From assembly GCA_036365455.1 (NCBI GenBank), contig JAWQUS010000022.1, forward strand, positions 5,518,001 to 5,582,000: 64,000 bases of DNA. Direction: 5' to 3'. Positions 1-10,035 of this stretch are shown here, piece by piece (within the stretch, counting starts at the first letter, position 1; every line of letters begins with the position of its first letter). The notes under the pieces were generated by a model. That model was not told where the DNA came from. It did not search any database and worked only from the letters and a program-made list of their open reading frames with translations. The position numbers and the translations under genes were made by a program. The stretch comes from Macrosoma leucophasiata. Its lineage: Eukaryota; Arthropoda; Insecta; Lepidoptera; Hedylidae.

Positions 1-113
1 ATTGCCTGGGATCGAATTGGGGATAAATTAAATGTGATACAGGCATGGTTTTAGAACGTATCCCAAATCTAGTCTAGTAGAAGTAGTCATCTAATAGAAT
101 ATATTTATATTTA

Positions 114-388
114 CTGGTGGTAGAGCTCCAGTGGAACTCGAGGGCGTAGGCACCACCGCATTACCTAATATACTTGCCGCTAAATGGTAGTGTTCAGCAC
201 TATCGTGTTCCGGTCAGGTGGTAATGTACGGCTCTGTAATTTCCGGCACAGAGGCATAACACCTAATGCCTCAGGAGTGGCAGCGCATCTGCATTTTGAC
301 GTCTGGTCATTGTGTGGGTGTCTATAGGCTGCAGTCATCACTTAACATCAATGTGAACTGCACGCTTGTATGCCACTTATATTACATA
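114..388 (+). repeat. Fam-A copy, full length, left arm of a 550-bp palindrome
   Basis: Starts at CTGGTGGTAGAGCTCCAG and runs through the family landmarks: CACCACCGCATTACCTAATA, then TTTCCGGCACAGAGGC, then GGCTGCAGTCATCACTTAAC, ending in ATTACAT and an A-run. More than 30 full or partial copies lie in this window on both strands. There is no shared reading frame. The A-rich 3' end and frequent 5' truncation suggest a retroposed element (SINE or LINE tail), but no Pol III boxes or parent are evident. It is followed within ten bases by an inverted copy. Confidence 0.85.
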
Positions 389-396
389 AAAAAAAA

Positions 397-663
397 ATGG
401 CATACAAGCATGCAATTCACATTGATGTTAAGTGATGACTGCAGCCTATAGACACCCACACATAGACCAAGGTCAAAATGCAGATGCGCTGCCACTCCTG
501 AGGCATTAGGTGTTATGCCTCTGTGCCGGAAATTACAGGGTCGTTCATTACCACTTGACCGGAACACGATAGTGCTGAACACTACCATTTAGCGGCAAGT
601 ATATTAGGTAATGCGGTGGTGCCTACGCCCGCGAGCTCCGTCACAGGAGCTCTACCACCAGTG
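397..663 (-). repeat. Fam-A copy, inverted, right arm of the palindrome
   Basis: Reverse-complement copy joined tail to tail to the preceding one through a short A-run, so the two can fold into a hairpin with arms of about 265 bp. It ends at the complement of the ACTGGTGG start. Confidence 0.85.
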
Positions 664-907
664 ACAAGAGTAAGTGTAATAAAATAAAGTTATTGGTTGT
701 TTGAAGACGTACTACGTGCTACGGCGTAGATGCACTACATGCTACGTCGTAGTGATGCTACAGTGCTCTACGAATAGTAGGAGAGATACTGAACCATCCG
801 AGTAACGTTGGCCATGTAAGGCTAGAAATTTTTGTAGGTATGAATCATAACATGCTAAGTACAAAAACCATATCTCTGGCTTTTTTAACTGCTTTTTTAA
901 CTTTAAC

Positions 908-1206
908 TGCCTCAGTAGCGTAGTGGTAGCAGGCCACTACTATTACGCTGGAGGTCCTGGGTTCGATTCCCGGGTCTGGGACTATCAGAGATAACGGTTT
1001 AAAATCCTTTATCTCTGCTTCTATTGGGATTTTTCCATTTTCTGGAAGTTTCCCAGTACCCCGGAGTTTGGTAATGTGCCCGGAGATGGCAACAGGTTCG
1101 CCACCTGTGACATGGGCCAAAACGTAACCGGCGAGTCGTGGGTGTTTGCATGTATGATTGAATGCATACATTTACCTCTGCCTACCCCTTCGGGATTACA
1201 GGCGTA
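908..1206 (+). repeat. Fam-B tRNA-derived SINE
   Basis: A tRNA-like head has an A-box-like TAGCGTAGTGG and a perfect B-box GGTTCGATTCC, the internal RNA polymerase III promoter. A shared body follows (TCAGAGATAACGG, GTGCCCGGAGATGGCAACAG), then a tail CTCTGCCTACCCCTTCGGG. The same architecture recurs about ten times in the window. The head looks Gly-like, but the parent tRNA is not certain. Confidence 0.85.
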
Positions 1207-1209
1207 AAG

Positions 1210-1920
1210 TTACGGATATTTAAAGAAAATCACGTTCGACTCAATCGTATATCTCAGGCTAATTGGTGTACAGTTTACATTACATGATACGCTCGATACA
1301 TAATTTATTGAATTCGTCCTAACAATTTCATTGTCATGGAAACACACTTCCGTTGTCATAGAAACACCACTACAAATATAAATAATGGTTTTCGGATCAA
1401 AAATATGGAAGTTTACTCCTCAGAAATCCACATGACGTGCAGGTTTGATCCTCTCCAGGCGATTATCGTACTTAGCATATTATGACTCATCCGTATAACA
1501 TTTTCTAGATTTTACACACATTTGACAGGTATTCCGATACTCGAAGCGTTCACTAGCTCTTGGACTAGAAGTACATTTTTTTACATTTCAATGCTTTTAT
1601 TTTTAATTAGGTTTGAACTTTTGTTCCAACGGAGATGGCAAACAAACACAAAACTCAACATTAATGGTAAGAGACGACTACAATTTAGAAACATCTAAAC
1701 AAAAACGAGGAGTTAAAAAAAATCATCCAAATTGGTACAGGCGTTTTCAAATTATCGCTGAACATACATAGAAAAAAAGATCCGGACGACTTCAGAACCT
1801 CCTTTTTTTGAAGTCGGTTAAAAATGCAAATGCATTGCCACCCCTGATGCCGTAAACATTTTATCTCTATGATAGGTTTCTGTAAACATCTTTATCATAA
1901 TGCATTGCTTAATAAAGTTA
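1210..1920. other. Stretch without recognisable features
   Basis: AT-rich sequence with no long frame and no match to the repeat families seen elsewhere in the window. No exon-like segment with splice sites was found. Confidence 0.5.
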
Positions 1921-1924
1921 TTGA

Positions 1925-2220
1925 AAAGGAGATTTTGCAAAAATGTATGGACCACCGGCCATGTATTGTACACAATATCATTAAACAGGCAAAATCAATA
2001 TAAAAACGTTTTTTTACTGCATATTTTCACTTATTTAGCTTTGTTTGCAGTTACAAAACATTATTTGCAGTTAGAATTGCAACTCAAAACCAACACGGCG
2101 AATATGGCGGGCGATGTCATTTTGACATTTTCATTTTTTTAATTGTTTTTTTTTTATTTTATAGTACTTGGAGATAAAGTAATATTTTCTAAATATTATC
2201 AAAATTGATTTTATGTGTTA
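1925..2220 (+). repeat. Interspersed repeat, first of two copies
   Basis: Nearly the same sequence as 15956-16240, containing GCAAAAATGTATGGACCACC and GAATATGGCGGGCGATGTCA. Each copy is followed by a different LINE 3' end. Class unknown. Confidence 0.75.
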
Positions 2221-2224
2221 ATAC

Positions 2225-2695
2225 TATACTAATTTATATGGAAGCGAGAGCTGGGTATGCAGGAAAGAGCATGAAAGTAAGTTGAACGCAGTCGAGATGA
2301 GATCTTTGCGCAAGATCTGCGGTGTATCACTCACCGATCGCGTTCGTAATGAAGATGTAAGAAAGAGACTTTGTGTGAATGATAGTATCGGTGTAAAAAT
2401 GAAAAAAGGCATGCTCCGATGGTTCGGGCATATAGAAAGAATGTCGAATGAGCGAATGACTAAACAGATATACAATGCGAATGTGGATGGTTGCAGAGGC
2501 CCAGGAAGACCAAGGCTGACCTACCATGACCAAATAGGTCGAGTTCTGTCTGATGGTGGGGTCAAAAGTCTTAGGAATCGGCGTGCATGTATGAAGAGAA
2601 TGATGAAGGTAGACGAGGCACGAGAGGTTTGTCAGAACCGGGATGTCTGGCGCTCTACACTCTCTGCCTACCCCGTTAGGGACCTGGCGTGAAGA
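2225..2695 (+). mobile_element. 5'-truncated LINE, C-terminal coding end
   Basis: An open frame (2282-2692, 136 codons) has the C-terminal region of a non-LTR retrotransposon: EMRSLRKICGVSL, then MLRWFGHIERM, then GPGRPRLTYHDQ. Only this tail remains; the endonuclease and reverse transcriptase are missing. The stop is followed by an ACATACATAC tail typical of this family. Related copies lie at 10944, 17446, 31647, 39733 and 52076. The RTE-like clade is inferred from the C-terminal motifs. Confidence 0.8.
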
Positions 2696-2704
2696 TACAT
2701 ACAT

Positions 2705-3100
2705 ACATACTATACTAATCGATTTTCAATTTAAAAAAATCATCGGTACTTCTTTAAATTGATCGATTCGATACATTGTTTTTTTATTTTTTTATAATAT
2801 GTGATGCACTAGTAAGATACACTTATAGATTAGGTTTGTTTTATATACGTAGGTACTATCCCAAGCGTCATCTGTATCGCCACCATGTTGAACATGATTG
2901 AAAATGATAAGATCGATTGAATTAAATGTGGTTGTAACTCTAAAATATATTCTTGAATAAATTAATTGTATTTTTCCTCCTTTAATTTACCCATATTTTG
3001 TGGATGTACGAACCAGAGCCGAGCTCGGAACATCTCCTTTCAATATCAATATTATTTCTTTAATTTGTACCCTCGACATAGCTATCGATGTTTTTATATT
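2705..3100. other. Stretch without recognisable features
   Basis: AT-rich, no long open frame, no repeat family recognised. Confidence 0.5.
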
Positions 3101-3104
3101 ATTT

Positions 3105-3375
3105 CGCATTAACACATGCTTGTGAAATATATTTTATTTAAAGAAAAATGGAAAGAAAAATTTGACTTCAGGCGAGACTCGAACTCGCGGCCTACTGGGT
3201 ATCTAGTCCAGCCGCTCTTCCAATTGAGCTACTTACTACTACTTACTACTACTACTTAGGACTTGAGTAGCTCAATTGGAAGAGCAGCTGGACTAGATTC
3301 CCAGTAGGCCGCGAGTTCGAGTCTCGCCTGAAGTCAAATTTTTCTTTCCATTTTTCTTTAAATAAAATATAGCTA
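3105..3375. repeat. Fam-C tRNA-like elements in head-to-head inversion
   Basis: Two copies of the tRNA-like core (GTAGCTCAATTGGAAGAGC and GCGAGTTCGAGTCTCGCC) face away from each other around a short (ACTACT)n spacer at about 3229-3266. Arms of about 110 bp are almost perfectly complementary and extend into the AAAAATGGAAAGAAAAATTT flank. Confidence 0.85.
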
Positions 3376-3584
3376 TCGATATTATTATCGACACAAGAAC
3401 TGCCAGCCCTACGTAGGCTCGCAAATATACTCAGATTGATCCCATGAGCGTAGATTGATTAAATTTACACTACACGGACGCCTCTTGTCCACGCGGCGTC
3501 ATTGTATGAGCCTGGTTTAATTAAGTTCCGATTGGTATTTTTTGTCAAAAAAAATCTATATTATGCAGGTAGGTAGTTTCTACT

Positions 3585-4050
3585 AGTGGTAGAGCCTCAG
3601 TGAAGGAGCTCGCGGGCGTAAGCACCTAGGCACCACCGCATTACCTAATATACTTGCCGCTAAATGGTAGTGTTCATCACTATCGTGTTCCGGTCAGGTG
3701 GTAATGTATGGCCCTGTTATATCCGGCACAGAGGAATAACACCTTAGGCCTCAGAAGTGGTAACGCTCCTGGTAATTTATGGTAACTTGTGGTAGAGCTC
3801 CAGTGACGAAGCTTGCGGGCGTAGGCACCACCGTATTACCTAATATTCTTGCCATTAAATGGTAGTGTTCAGCACTATCTTGTTCCAGTCAGGTGGTAAT
3901 GTAAGGCAAAGGCATAACACCTTAGGCCTCAGGTGTGGTTGGTAACGCATCTGCATTCTGATCTTGGTCTTTCTGTGGGTGTCTATAGCAATCATTACTT
4001 AACATCAATGTGAACTGCATACTTGTTTCCCACTTCCATAACATAAAAAT
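3585..4050 (+). repeat. Two Fam-A copies in tandem, first one 3'-truncated
   Basis: A copy beginning TAGTGGTAGAGCCTCAG breaks off after the CCTCAGAAGTGGTAACGC landmark near 3770. A second copy begins TGTGGTAGAGCTCCAG and reaches ACATAAAAATAAA at its 3' end. Confidence 0.7.
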
Positions 4051-4288
4051 AAATTATACAGAACCCCGGGTGCGTACGGCCGACTGCACATGGCCAGTGC
4101 TCTCATTTTGAGAGCATTTTATCAAACCCAATTTTTTCGGCACGTACGCGTCCGTAATTCTGGATCGTTCGTGATAAAATTATTTTTCTTTCAATGTGTT
4201 TTTTTTCGTGTCTTGAAAAAAGAAAATAAGAATATACACACATTTACTTGTCATAGACTTACATCATTTTTTTAACTGGTGGTAAAGT

Positions 4289-4507
4289 CACACCGCGGAC
4301 ACTCCGCCAAAATTCCATACAAACGCTTAATTCGGTCTATTACATAGACAACAATCAGTGACGTGTAATTACACGCGCGCCTGTGTGCGTAGCACGTACA
4401 AAATACCAACCGTCGCCCATAAGAGGGGAGGAGGTTGGGTGATGCGGGGAAATCGGGCGGGACGTCGAAGTTTCCATTCTATACGTAGTATTATTACATA
4501 TTCTCTG
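4289..4507 (+). mobile_element. Fam-G element with 7-bp target duplication
   Basis: Begins CACACCGCGGACACTCCGCC and ends CATATTCTCTG. It is flanked by GTAAAGT at 4282-4288 and 4508-4514 and sits inside a diverged Fam-A copy. No inverted terminal repeats beyond the CA/TG ends and no long frame. Same family at 48241, 50156, 55390 and 59007. Confidence 0.8.
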
Positions 4508-4800
4508 GTAAAGTGTAGGTCACACTGGAGACGTAGGCACCAATGCATTACCTAACCTACCTGCCGCCAAATGGTAGTGTTCAGCACTATCGTGTTCCGG
4601 TCAGGTGGTAATGTACGGCCCTGTTATTTCCGGCACAGAGGCATAACATCTTAGGCCTATATTTTAAACTGGTGATAGAGTGTAGGTCCCTACAATGGAG
4701 ACGTAGGCACTAATGCATTACCTAATTTGTCTGCCGCCAAATAGTAGTGTTCAGTACTATCGTGTTCCGGTTAGATGGTAATGTATGGTCCTTTATTTCT
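4508..4800 (+). repeat. Diverged Fam-A copies (GGTAAAGTGTAGGTC variant)
   Basis: Two partial copies at about 4508-4655 and 4672-4800 share a variant head with GTAAAGTGTAGGTC instead of GTAGAGCTCCAG. Both keep the ATGGTAGTGTTCAGCACTAT-type middle. The first is split from its start (about 4276) by the Fam-G insertion. Confidence 0.7.
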
Positions 4801-4842
4801 TTCTAAAATAACTGACGAATAGCGGCACTCCTTTTATGTTTT

Positions 4843-5062
4843 TTTTTATGTAATGGAAGTGGCAAACAAGAATGCAGTTCACATTGATGTTAAGTGATGA
4901 CTGCAGCCTATAGACACCCACACAAATACCAAGGTCAAAATGCAGATGCGTTACCACTCCTGAGGCCTAAGGTCTTATGCCTCTGTGCCGGCAATGACAG
5001 GGCCGTACATTACCACCTGACCGGAACACGATAGTGTTGAACACTACCATTTTGCGGCAGAT
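4843..5062 (-). repeat. Fam-A copy, 5'-truncated
   Basis: Minus-strand copy running from the A-tail (TTTTTTTTATGTAATGG) to the CTACCATTTTGCGGCAG landmark; the 5' third is missing. The following 5063-5420 shows nothing recognisable. Confidence 0.8.
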
Positions 5063-5423
5063 AGATATCTGTTATATTAATAAAAACCACACTTCTGACG
5101 AGAAAACTAATCGTACAGTAATATTATTTAATTTTTATCTCACAAAATTACAAAATGAGTTAATACTGTCAACACAATAACAATATTTAATTTGAGTGTT
5201 TTTACAACTAGGAATAACATGACCGCGTGACCAAGCCTAATAAAATGTTTGAACCTTTGTAAAAGTTTATGAAAAGCAAATCTGAACCGGACGGAGTTGT
5301 CTTGATAAAGAAACTTTAATCTGTTTTTAATTAAAATAACTTTTTCTTTTCAACAGCATACTGGTAGTTAAATTTCTGTGGAATATTCTAAAGATATAAA
5401 AAACTGGTAAAATAATCGTAACT

Positions 5424-5725
5424 TCACGTTTGTAATCCCCGAAGGGGTAGGCAGAGGTAAATGCATGCATTCAAGCATACATGCAAACACCCACGATTCG
5501 GCGGTTACGTTTTTGGCTCATGTAACAGGTGGCGAGCCTGTTGACATCTCCGGGCACATAACTAAACTTCGAGGTACTGGGAAATTTCCGGAAAATGTAA
5601 AAATCCCAATAGAACCAGTGATAAAGGACTTTATACCATTATCTCTGATAACCTCCTACCTGGGAATCGAACCCAGGGCCTCAGCGTAGTAGCAGTGGCC
5701 TGCTACCACTAGGCTACCGAGGCAG
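5424..5725 (-). repeat. Fam-B tRNA-derived SINE
   Basis: Complement of the head is at 5665-5725 (TGGGAATCGAACCCAGG as B-box, CACTAGGCTACCGAGGCAG as A-box). The tail is at GTAATCCCCGAAGGGG. Confidence 0.85.
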
Positions 5726-5773
5726 TTAATAAATCACTAGGCTACCGAGGATAGTAAATAGTCGATCAACTTT

Positions 5774-6376
5774 TATTGGTGGTAAAGTTCCAGTGTAAGA
5801 GCTCGAGTGCGTAGGCACCATCGAAATACCTATTATACTTTTTTTTATGTTATCAAGTGGCAAACAAACATGCAGTTCACATTGATGTTAAGTGATGACT
5901 GCAGCCTATAGACACCCACACAAAGACCAAGGTCAAAATGAGGCCTAAGGTGTTATGCCTCTGTGCCGGAAATAACAGGGCCGTACATTACCACCTGATC
6001 ACTGATGGTGGAGCTCCAGTGACGGAGCTCGTGGGCGTAGGCACCACCGCATTACCTAATATACTTGCCGCTAAATGGTAGTGTTCAGCACTACCGTGTC
6101 CCGGTAAGATGGTAATGTATGGTCCTGTATAACTATCACACAGACAAAACAACTAAGGCCTCAGGGGTTGCAACGCATCTGCATTTTGACCTCTGGTCTT
6201 TGTGTAAATGTCTAGCTGCAGTCATCACTTAACATCATGTGGCTAACAAGTTGCCAACTGCCCTGGCCCTGCAATTTCCGGCACAGAGGCTTAACACCTT
6301 AGGCCTCAGGAGTGGTAACGCATCTGCATTTTGACCCTGGTCTTTATGTGGGTGTGAATAGACTGCAGTCATCATG
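5774..6376. repeat. Cluster of Fam-A fragments in mixed orientation
   Basis: A short plus-strand head (5774-5835) is followed by a minus-strand tail part (5844-6000), a plus-strand copy (6003-6235) and another plus-strand fragment (6255-6376). Repeated insertion of the family into itself explains the arrangement. Confidence 0.7.
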
Positions 6377-6424
6377 GTTTTTTTACCGATTTTAGAGTCG
6401 GTGAACGAAATCCATTGTTTACTA

Positions 6425-6500
6425 ATATAAGCACCTGAACTGGTTATCCTGAGGTCGCAGGTTCGATTCCTGCCCGAAGTCAAATTTTTCTTACCGTTTT
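6425..6500 (+). repeat. Fam-C fragment
   Basis: Only the 3' half of the tRNA-like core remains (GGTCGCAGGTTCGATTCCTG), followed by the GAAGTCAAATTTTTCTT flank. Confidence 0.6.
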
Positions 6501-7310
6501 ATCTTTAGTTTCTAAAGTTCACTCGCATGTGTTATTGCGAAAAATAAATAGTACAAAAAACTATTTGTAATTTTTGACGTGATAACATCTTATGCATCGA
6601 TGAACAAGTGCATAAAAATGTGTTACATTTTGCCTGAGCCGAGCGTGCAAGCGAGAAGACGAAACAACCGATAAAGAGGCACGATCGAATAAGCGTTTGG
6701 CTTGTGACGCATGTTTTCTAAATTATATATTAAACTAGCTGTCCCGGCAAACTTCGTATCGCCCTAGAAAATTAAAAAAAAAAAATGTCCAAAAATGTTA
6801 TGAAAAATAGATGTTAACCGATTCTCAGACCTACTGAATATGCATGCAAAATTTGGTTAAAATCGGTAAAGCTGTTTCGGAGGAGTACGAAGACAAACAT
6901 AGTGACACGAGAATTTTATATATAAGATAAAGTTCTAAGTGAACTGCAAGTTTGTTTGCCACTTCTATTACATAAAAAAAAAGGTTGCCAACTTCATTAC
7001 AGAAAGAAGAATATTATGACAACAAAGGAAGTCCATTAATATTTATAGAATAAAAACTCCAGATCTTACAAAAATATTACTGCGGCTTAGAGCTGTGAAT
7101 AATCTTGAATGTTTCAACGACAAAACTCTGGTTTTAACATTCTACATGAATAATTAAGTATTTTTGTGAATCTTGGCTCACCAGGACCTCTATTAGCCTG
7201 AGAAAAGCGCTTTTGTTGTACCTCGGAGTTGTTTAATTTAAGATACTGTGTTTGTATTGTTTTATTCGAAATTTAAACTCAATTACGATAGTTTTTTTTA
7301 TTACGAACGT
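6501..7310. other. No gene; Helitron-like remnant inside
   Basis: At 6735-6928 a sequence starting ACTAGCTGTCCCGGCAAACT has the complement of the CTAG|T-type 3' end, and reads AAAATCGGTAAAGC towards its other end. The rest is AT-rich with nothing recognised. Confidence 0.5.
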
Positions 7311-7318
7311 GGCAAACA

Positions 7319-7588
7319 AGCATGCAGTTTACTGGTGATAGAGCTCCAGTGACGGAGCTCGCCGCTAAATGGTAGTGTTCAGCACTATCGTGTTCCGGTC
7401 AGGTGGTGATGTACAGCCTTGTAATTTCCGGCACAGAGGCATAACACCTTAGGCCTCAGGAGTGTTAACGCATCTCACAGAGACATGACAATTTAAGTCT
7501 CAGGGGTGGCAATCCATCTGCATTTTGGATTCTGTTTTTTTTTTTGTAGATTTCTATAGGCTGCAGTCATCCCTTAACCAATGCTATA
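7319..7588 (+). repeat. Fam-A copies, broken
   Basis: A 3'-truncated copy (7319-7480) is joined to a second part (7480-7588) with a private variant, CAGGGGTGGCAATCCATCTG. An inverted near-identical variant lies at 7960-8060. Confidence 0.7.
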
Positions 7589-7653
7589 AAAATGTTGGGA
7601 CTTCTCATCAAAATACCGCGACAAGTGGATTTGGCAGTCCTTTCGTTCCCTCT
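7589..7653 (-). pseudogene. Mariner transposase C-terminal scrap
   Basis: On the minus strand 21 codons read KDCQIHLSRYFDEKSQ and onward. This matches the C-terminal region of the mariner at 63042-64000, in its uninverted arrangement. It is sandwiched between a Fam-A end and a LINE end. Confidence 0.75.
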
Positions 7654-7654
7654 G

Positions 7655-7800
7655 AGGTGTTCCTTCGGTGCTACAATATGGGGTTCTTCAAAAATGGCAT
7701 CAAAAGAGTCCTTCAGGGATGGCAGCGCGTTGTCAACTCCCCTGGTGTTGCAAATGTTCATAGGCGACGGTGACCACTTTCTATCAGGTGGACCGCCTGC
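7655..7800 (+). mobile_element. LINE 3' terminal fragment
   Basis: Resembles the LINE end at 16255-16560: a frame with RCYNMGFFKNG and an RVLQGWQRV-like motif, then GGTGTTGCAAATGTTCATAG. This C-terminal block is a frequent LINE tail in Lepidoptera. Everything upstream is missing. Confidence 0.7.
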
Positions 7801-7913
7801 TCAACCTAAAGACAAAAAGGCGATCAAACCATTCCAATGAGGCAGCAGTATTAAGTGCAATAACGCAATATGGACGCCAGCGTCTTGCGATAAAGCTACG
7901 GCCATGCCGCATT

Positions 7914-8196
7914 TTTTTATGTAATGAAGGTGGCAAACAAGCATGCAACTCACATTGATGTTAAGGGATGACTGCAGCCTATAGAAATCTACAAAAAAAA
8001 ACAGAATCCAAAATGCAGATGGATTGCCACCCCTGAGACTTAAGTTGTCATGTCTCTGTGATAGTTATTACGGGGCCATACATTACCATCTAACCAGAAC
8101 ACAATAGCGCTGAACACTACCAGTTAGTGGCACATAAATTAGATAATGCGGTGGTGCCTACGCCCTCGAGCTCCTGCACTGGAACTCTACCACCAG
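7914..8196 (-). repeat. Fam-A copy, full length
   Basis: Runs from TTTTTTTATGTAATGAAGG to CTCTACCACCAGT. Shares a private variant with 7480-7580, with which it forms an inverted repeat around the mariner and LINE scraps. Confidence 0.8.
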
Positions 8197-8225
8197 TAAA
8201 AATGCAATGCCACATGCCAAGCGTG

Positions 8226-8565
8226 GCAATTATGGCGTGTGAATATAGCGGAAGCGCGCATGGCCCCGTGGCCGGTGTAGATCGGACGCGATCTACTGGG
8301 TTAAGAGATACGGGCGCGATCGGGTGCGTGATGGGTGACCGCTAGTGGCAAATTAAAATGCGCGTTTTCGTGCATCGGAGGGCACTTTCAGCCGTTGGTC
8401 CCGGTTGCTATCGATAGTTAGCAGTCGTTAAACCTTGTCGGAAGCCTTATACTCTACGGCCACTAACCCTTATCTCCACCAACCCGCATTGGAGCAGCGT
8501 GGTGGAGTAAACTCCAGGCCTCCTCCCAAGAAAGGGAGAGACTCGTGCACAATCAATCAATCAAT
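8226..8565 (+). repeat. Fam-D 5S-rRNA-derived SINE
   Basis: The head matches the 3' half of 5S rRNA, including the Pol III internal control region: GTTAAGAGATACGGGCGCG and then GATGGGTGACCGC. The tail has ATTGGAGCAGCGTGGTGGAG and AAAGGGAGAGACTCGTGC. It is followed by (AATC)n. Other full copies lie at 30450 and 58432. Confidence 0.8.
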
Positions 8566-8814
8566 CAAATAATTTATTTACTAGAATGTAGTAAGTACAT
8601 GCAGGTACAGAGTGGAACGTATCAAGGGTTGCGATTATTATTATATCACTCATTATTATTAATTATCCATATTAATAATTTTTTTACATATATAAGTAAC
8701 TTAATTAAATATTATAAAAGATAATATTAACAAAGCACAAATATATATAAAAAAAAATAAAAAATAGTGTGCCACCGGCAGCGGGAACAGGGTCCAAGCC
8801 GTCGATGATTAGGG

Positions 8815-9060
8815 TCACAGAGACAGGAACCTCCTCACTATACGTGCCGTGCCGAGGAGTACCGCCTTCTGCATCAGACCCTTGACCCAACTTCCTAGCT
8901 TGAGCCTCTTGAGGTGTTGGTCGAGGCTCTTTGCTATAAGTCCGTTGACCGTAACGACTATCGGCACAATGATGGCCGAATCTACGTCCCACATGGCGAC
9001 AATCTCGTGAGCCAGATCAAGATATTTAAGTTCCTTGTCGATTATTATTATTATTATATG
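8815..9060 (-). pseudogene. LINE C-terminal coding remnant
   Basis: On the minus strand a frame reads KYLDLAHEIVAMWDVDSA, then PIVVTVNGLIAK, then QKAVLLGTARIVRRFL. I recognise this as the type of C-terminal domain carried by some insect non-LTR retrotransposons. There is no reverse transcriptase nearby. Confidence 0.6.
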
Positions 9061-9061
9061 T

Positions 9062-9238
9062 GATTCCAATGTCACAATATTGGACTGTCAACTGTCTCAA
9101 TAATACACCACAAAATATCCTGAAAAAATACCGCAAAAACCTTCACCAAGAGTTTCCTACTAAGGCCATTCAACAAATTCCCTTAGGATCTGCTGAATCA
9201 TTTCTTTCCCAGACTAAATGGATGAGACGGTTAAATTA
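9062..9238 (+). pseudogene. Unidentified coding-like remnant
   Basis: An in-frame stretch of about 55 codons ends in TAG at 9236-9238 and includes NILKKYRKNLHQEFP and SFLSQTKWMRRLN. It has a protein-like composition, but I do not recognise it. It could be a retrotransposon end or the last piece of a retrocopied host gene. Confidence 0.35.
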
Positions 9239-9401
9239 GTCTTTGAATATAATACATTTTTTATTCAGAATGGTACACCTTTTTCAAACGCCACATATAT
9301 ATATATTAAATGACTCAACAGCTGTATTGTACTCCCCTAACGAGAGCAATTGCGGAAAAAAGGTTAACTTGCAAATTGGATCGATACGTTTTAACTGTTT
9401 T

Positions 9402-9676
9402 TTTTTTATGTAATGGACGTGGCAAACAAGCATGTAGTTCACATTGATGTTAAGTGATTACTGCATCCTATAACACAATGACCAGAGGTCAAAATGCAGA
9501 CGCGCGCTGCCACTCTTGAGGCATTAGGTGTTATGCCTCTGTGCCGGAAATTACAGGACCGTACATTACCACCTGACCGGAACACGATAGTGCTGGACAC
9601 TACCATTTAGCGGCAAGTAAATTAGGCAATGCGGTGGTGCCTACGCCCGCGAGCTCCGTCACTGGATCTCTATCAA
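9402..9676 (-). repeat. Fam-A copy, full length
   Basis: From TTTTTTTTATGTAATGGACG to the complement of the head near 9676. A Fam-B head follows directly. Confidence 0.85.
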
Positions 9677-9945
9677 GCCTAGTGGTAACAGGCCACTACT
9701 ACTACGCTGGAGTCCTGGGTTCGATTCCCGGGTCGGGGACTACAGAAGACAAATCCTTTATCTTTATAGAAGGCGTATCCTTTATCTCTGGTTCTCAAAA
9801 TATGCCAAAAATGTAAATAGCCTAGATAGCTTGGAGTTTGGTAATGTGCCCGGAGTTGTTGTGGGTGTTTGCATGTAAGCTTGAATATATGCAATGACTT
9901 CTGCCTACCTGGTCGGGGATTACAGGCCTGAAGTAATTTAAGGTT
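9677..9945 (+). repeat. Fam-B SINE, degenerate
   Basis: The tRNA-like head keeps GCCTAGTGGTAACAGGCC and GGTTCGATTCCCGGG. The body is shortened and diverged; the tail has GATTACAGGCCTGAAG. Confidence 0.75.
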
Positions 9946-10035
9946 AGTTTTTTAATGTATTACAAAGATACTATCATAGATCGAAGTGTGGCAATTAAAT
10001 GGATTTCCAACAATTTCTGCTACCACTAGACTACT

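Noticed and set aside
920..985. tRNA-Gly gene at Fam-B heads
   Set aside because: A and B boxes present, but the acceptor stem does not pair and a SINE body follows.
4090..4275. 61-codon frame near a Fam-A copy
   Set aside because: No domain, no splice context; AT-rich chance frame.
8235..8345. 5S rRNA gene
   Set aside because: Only the 3' half resembles 5S and it is fused to a repeated tail; 5S-derived SINE.
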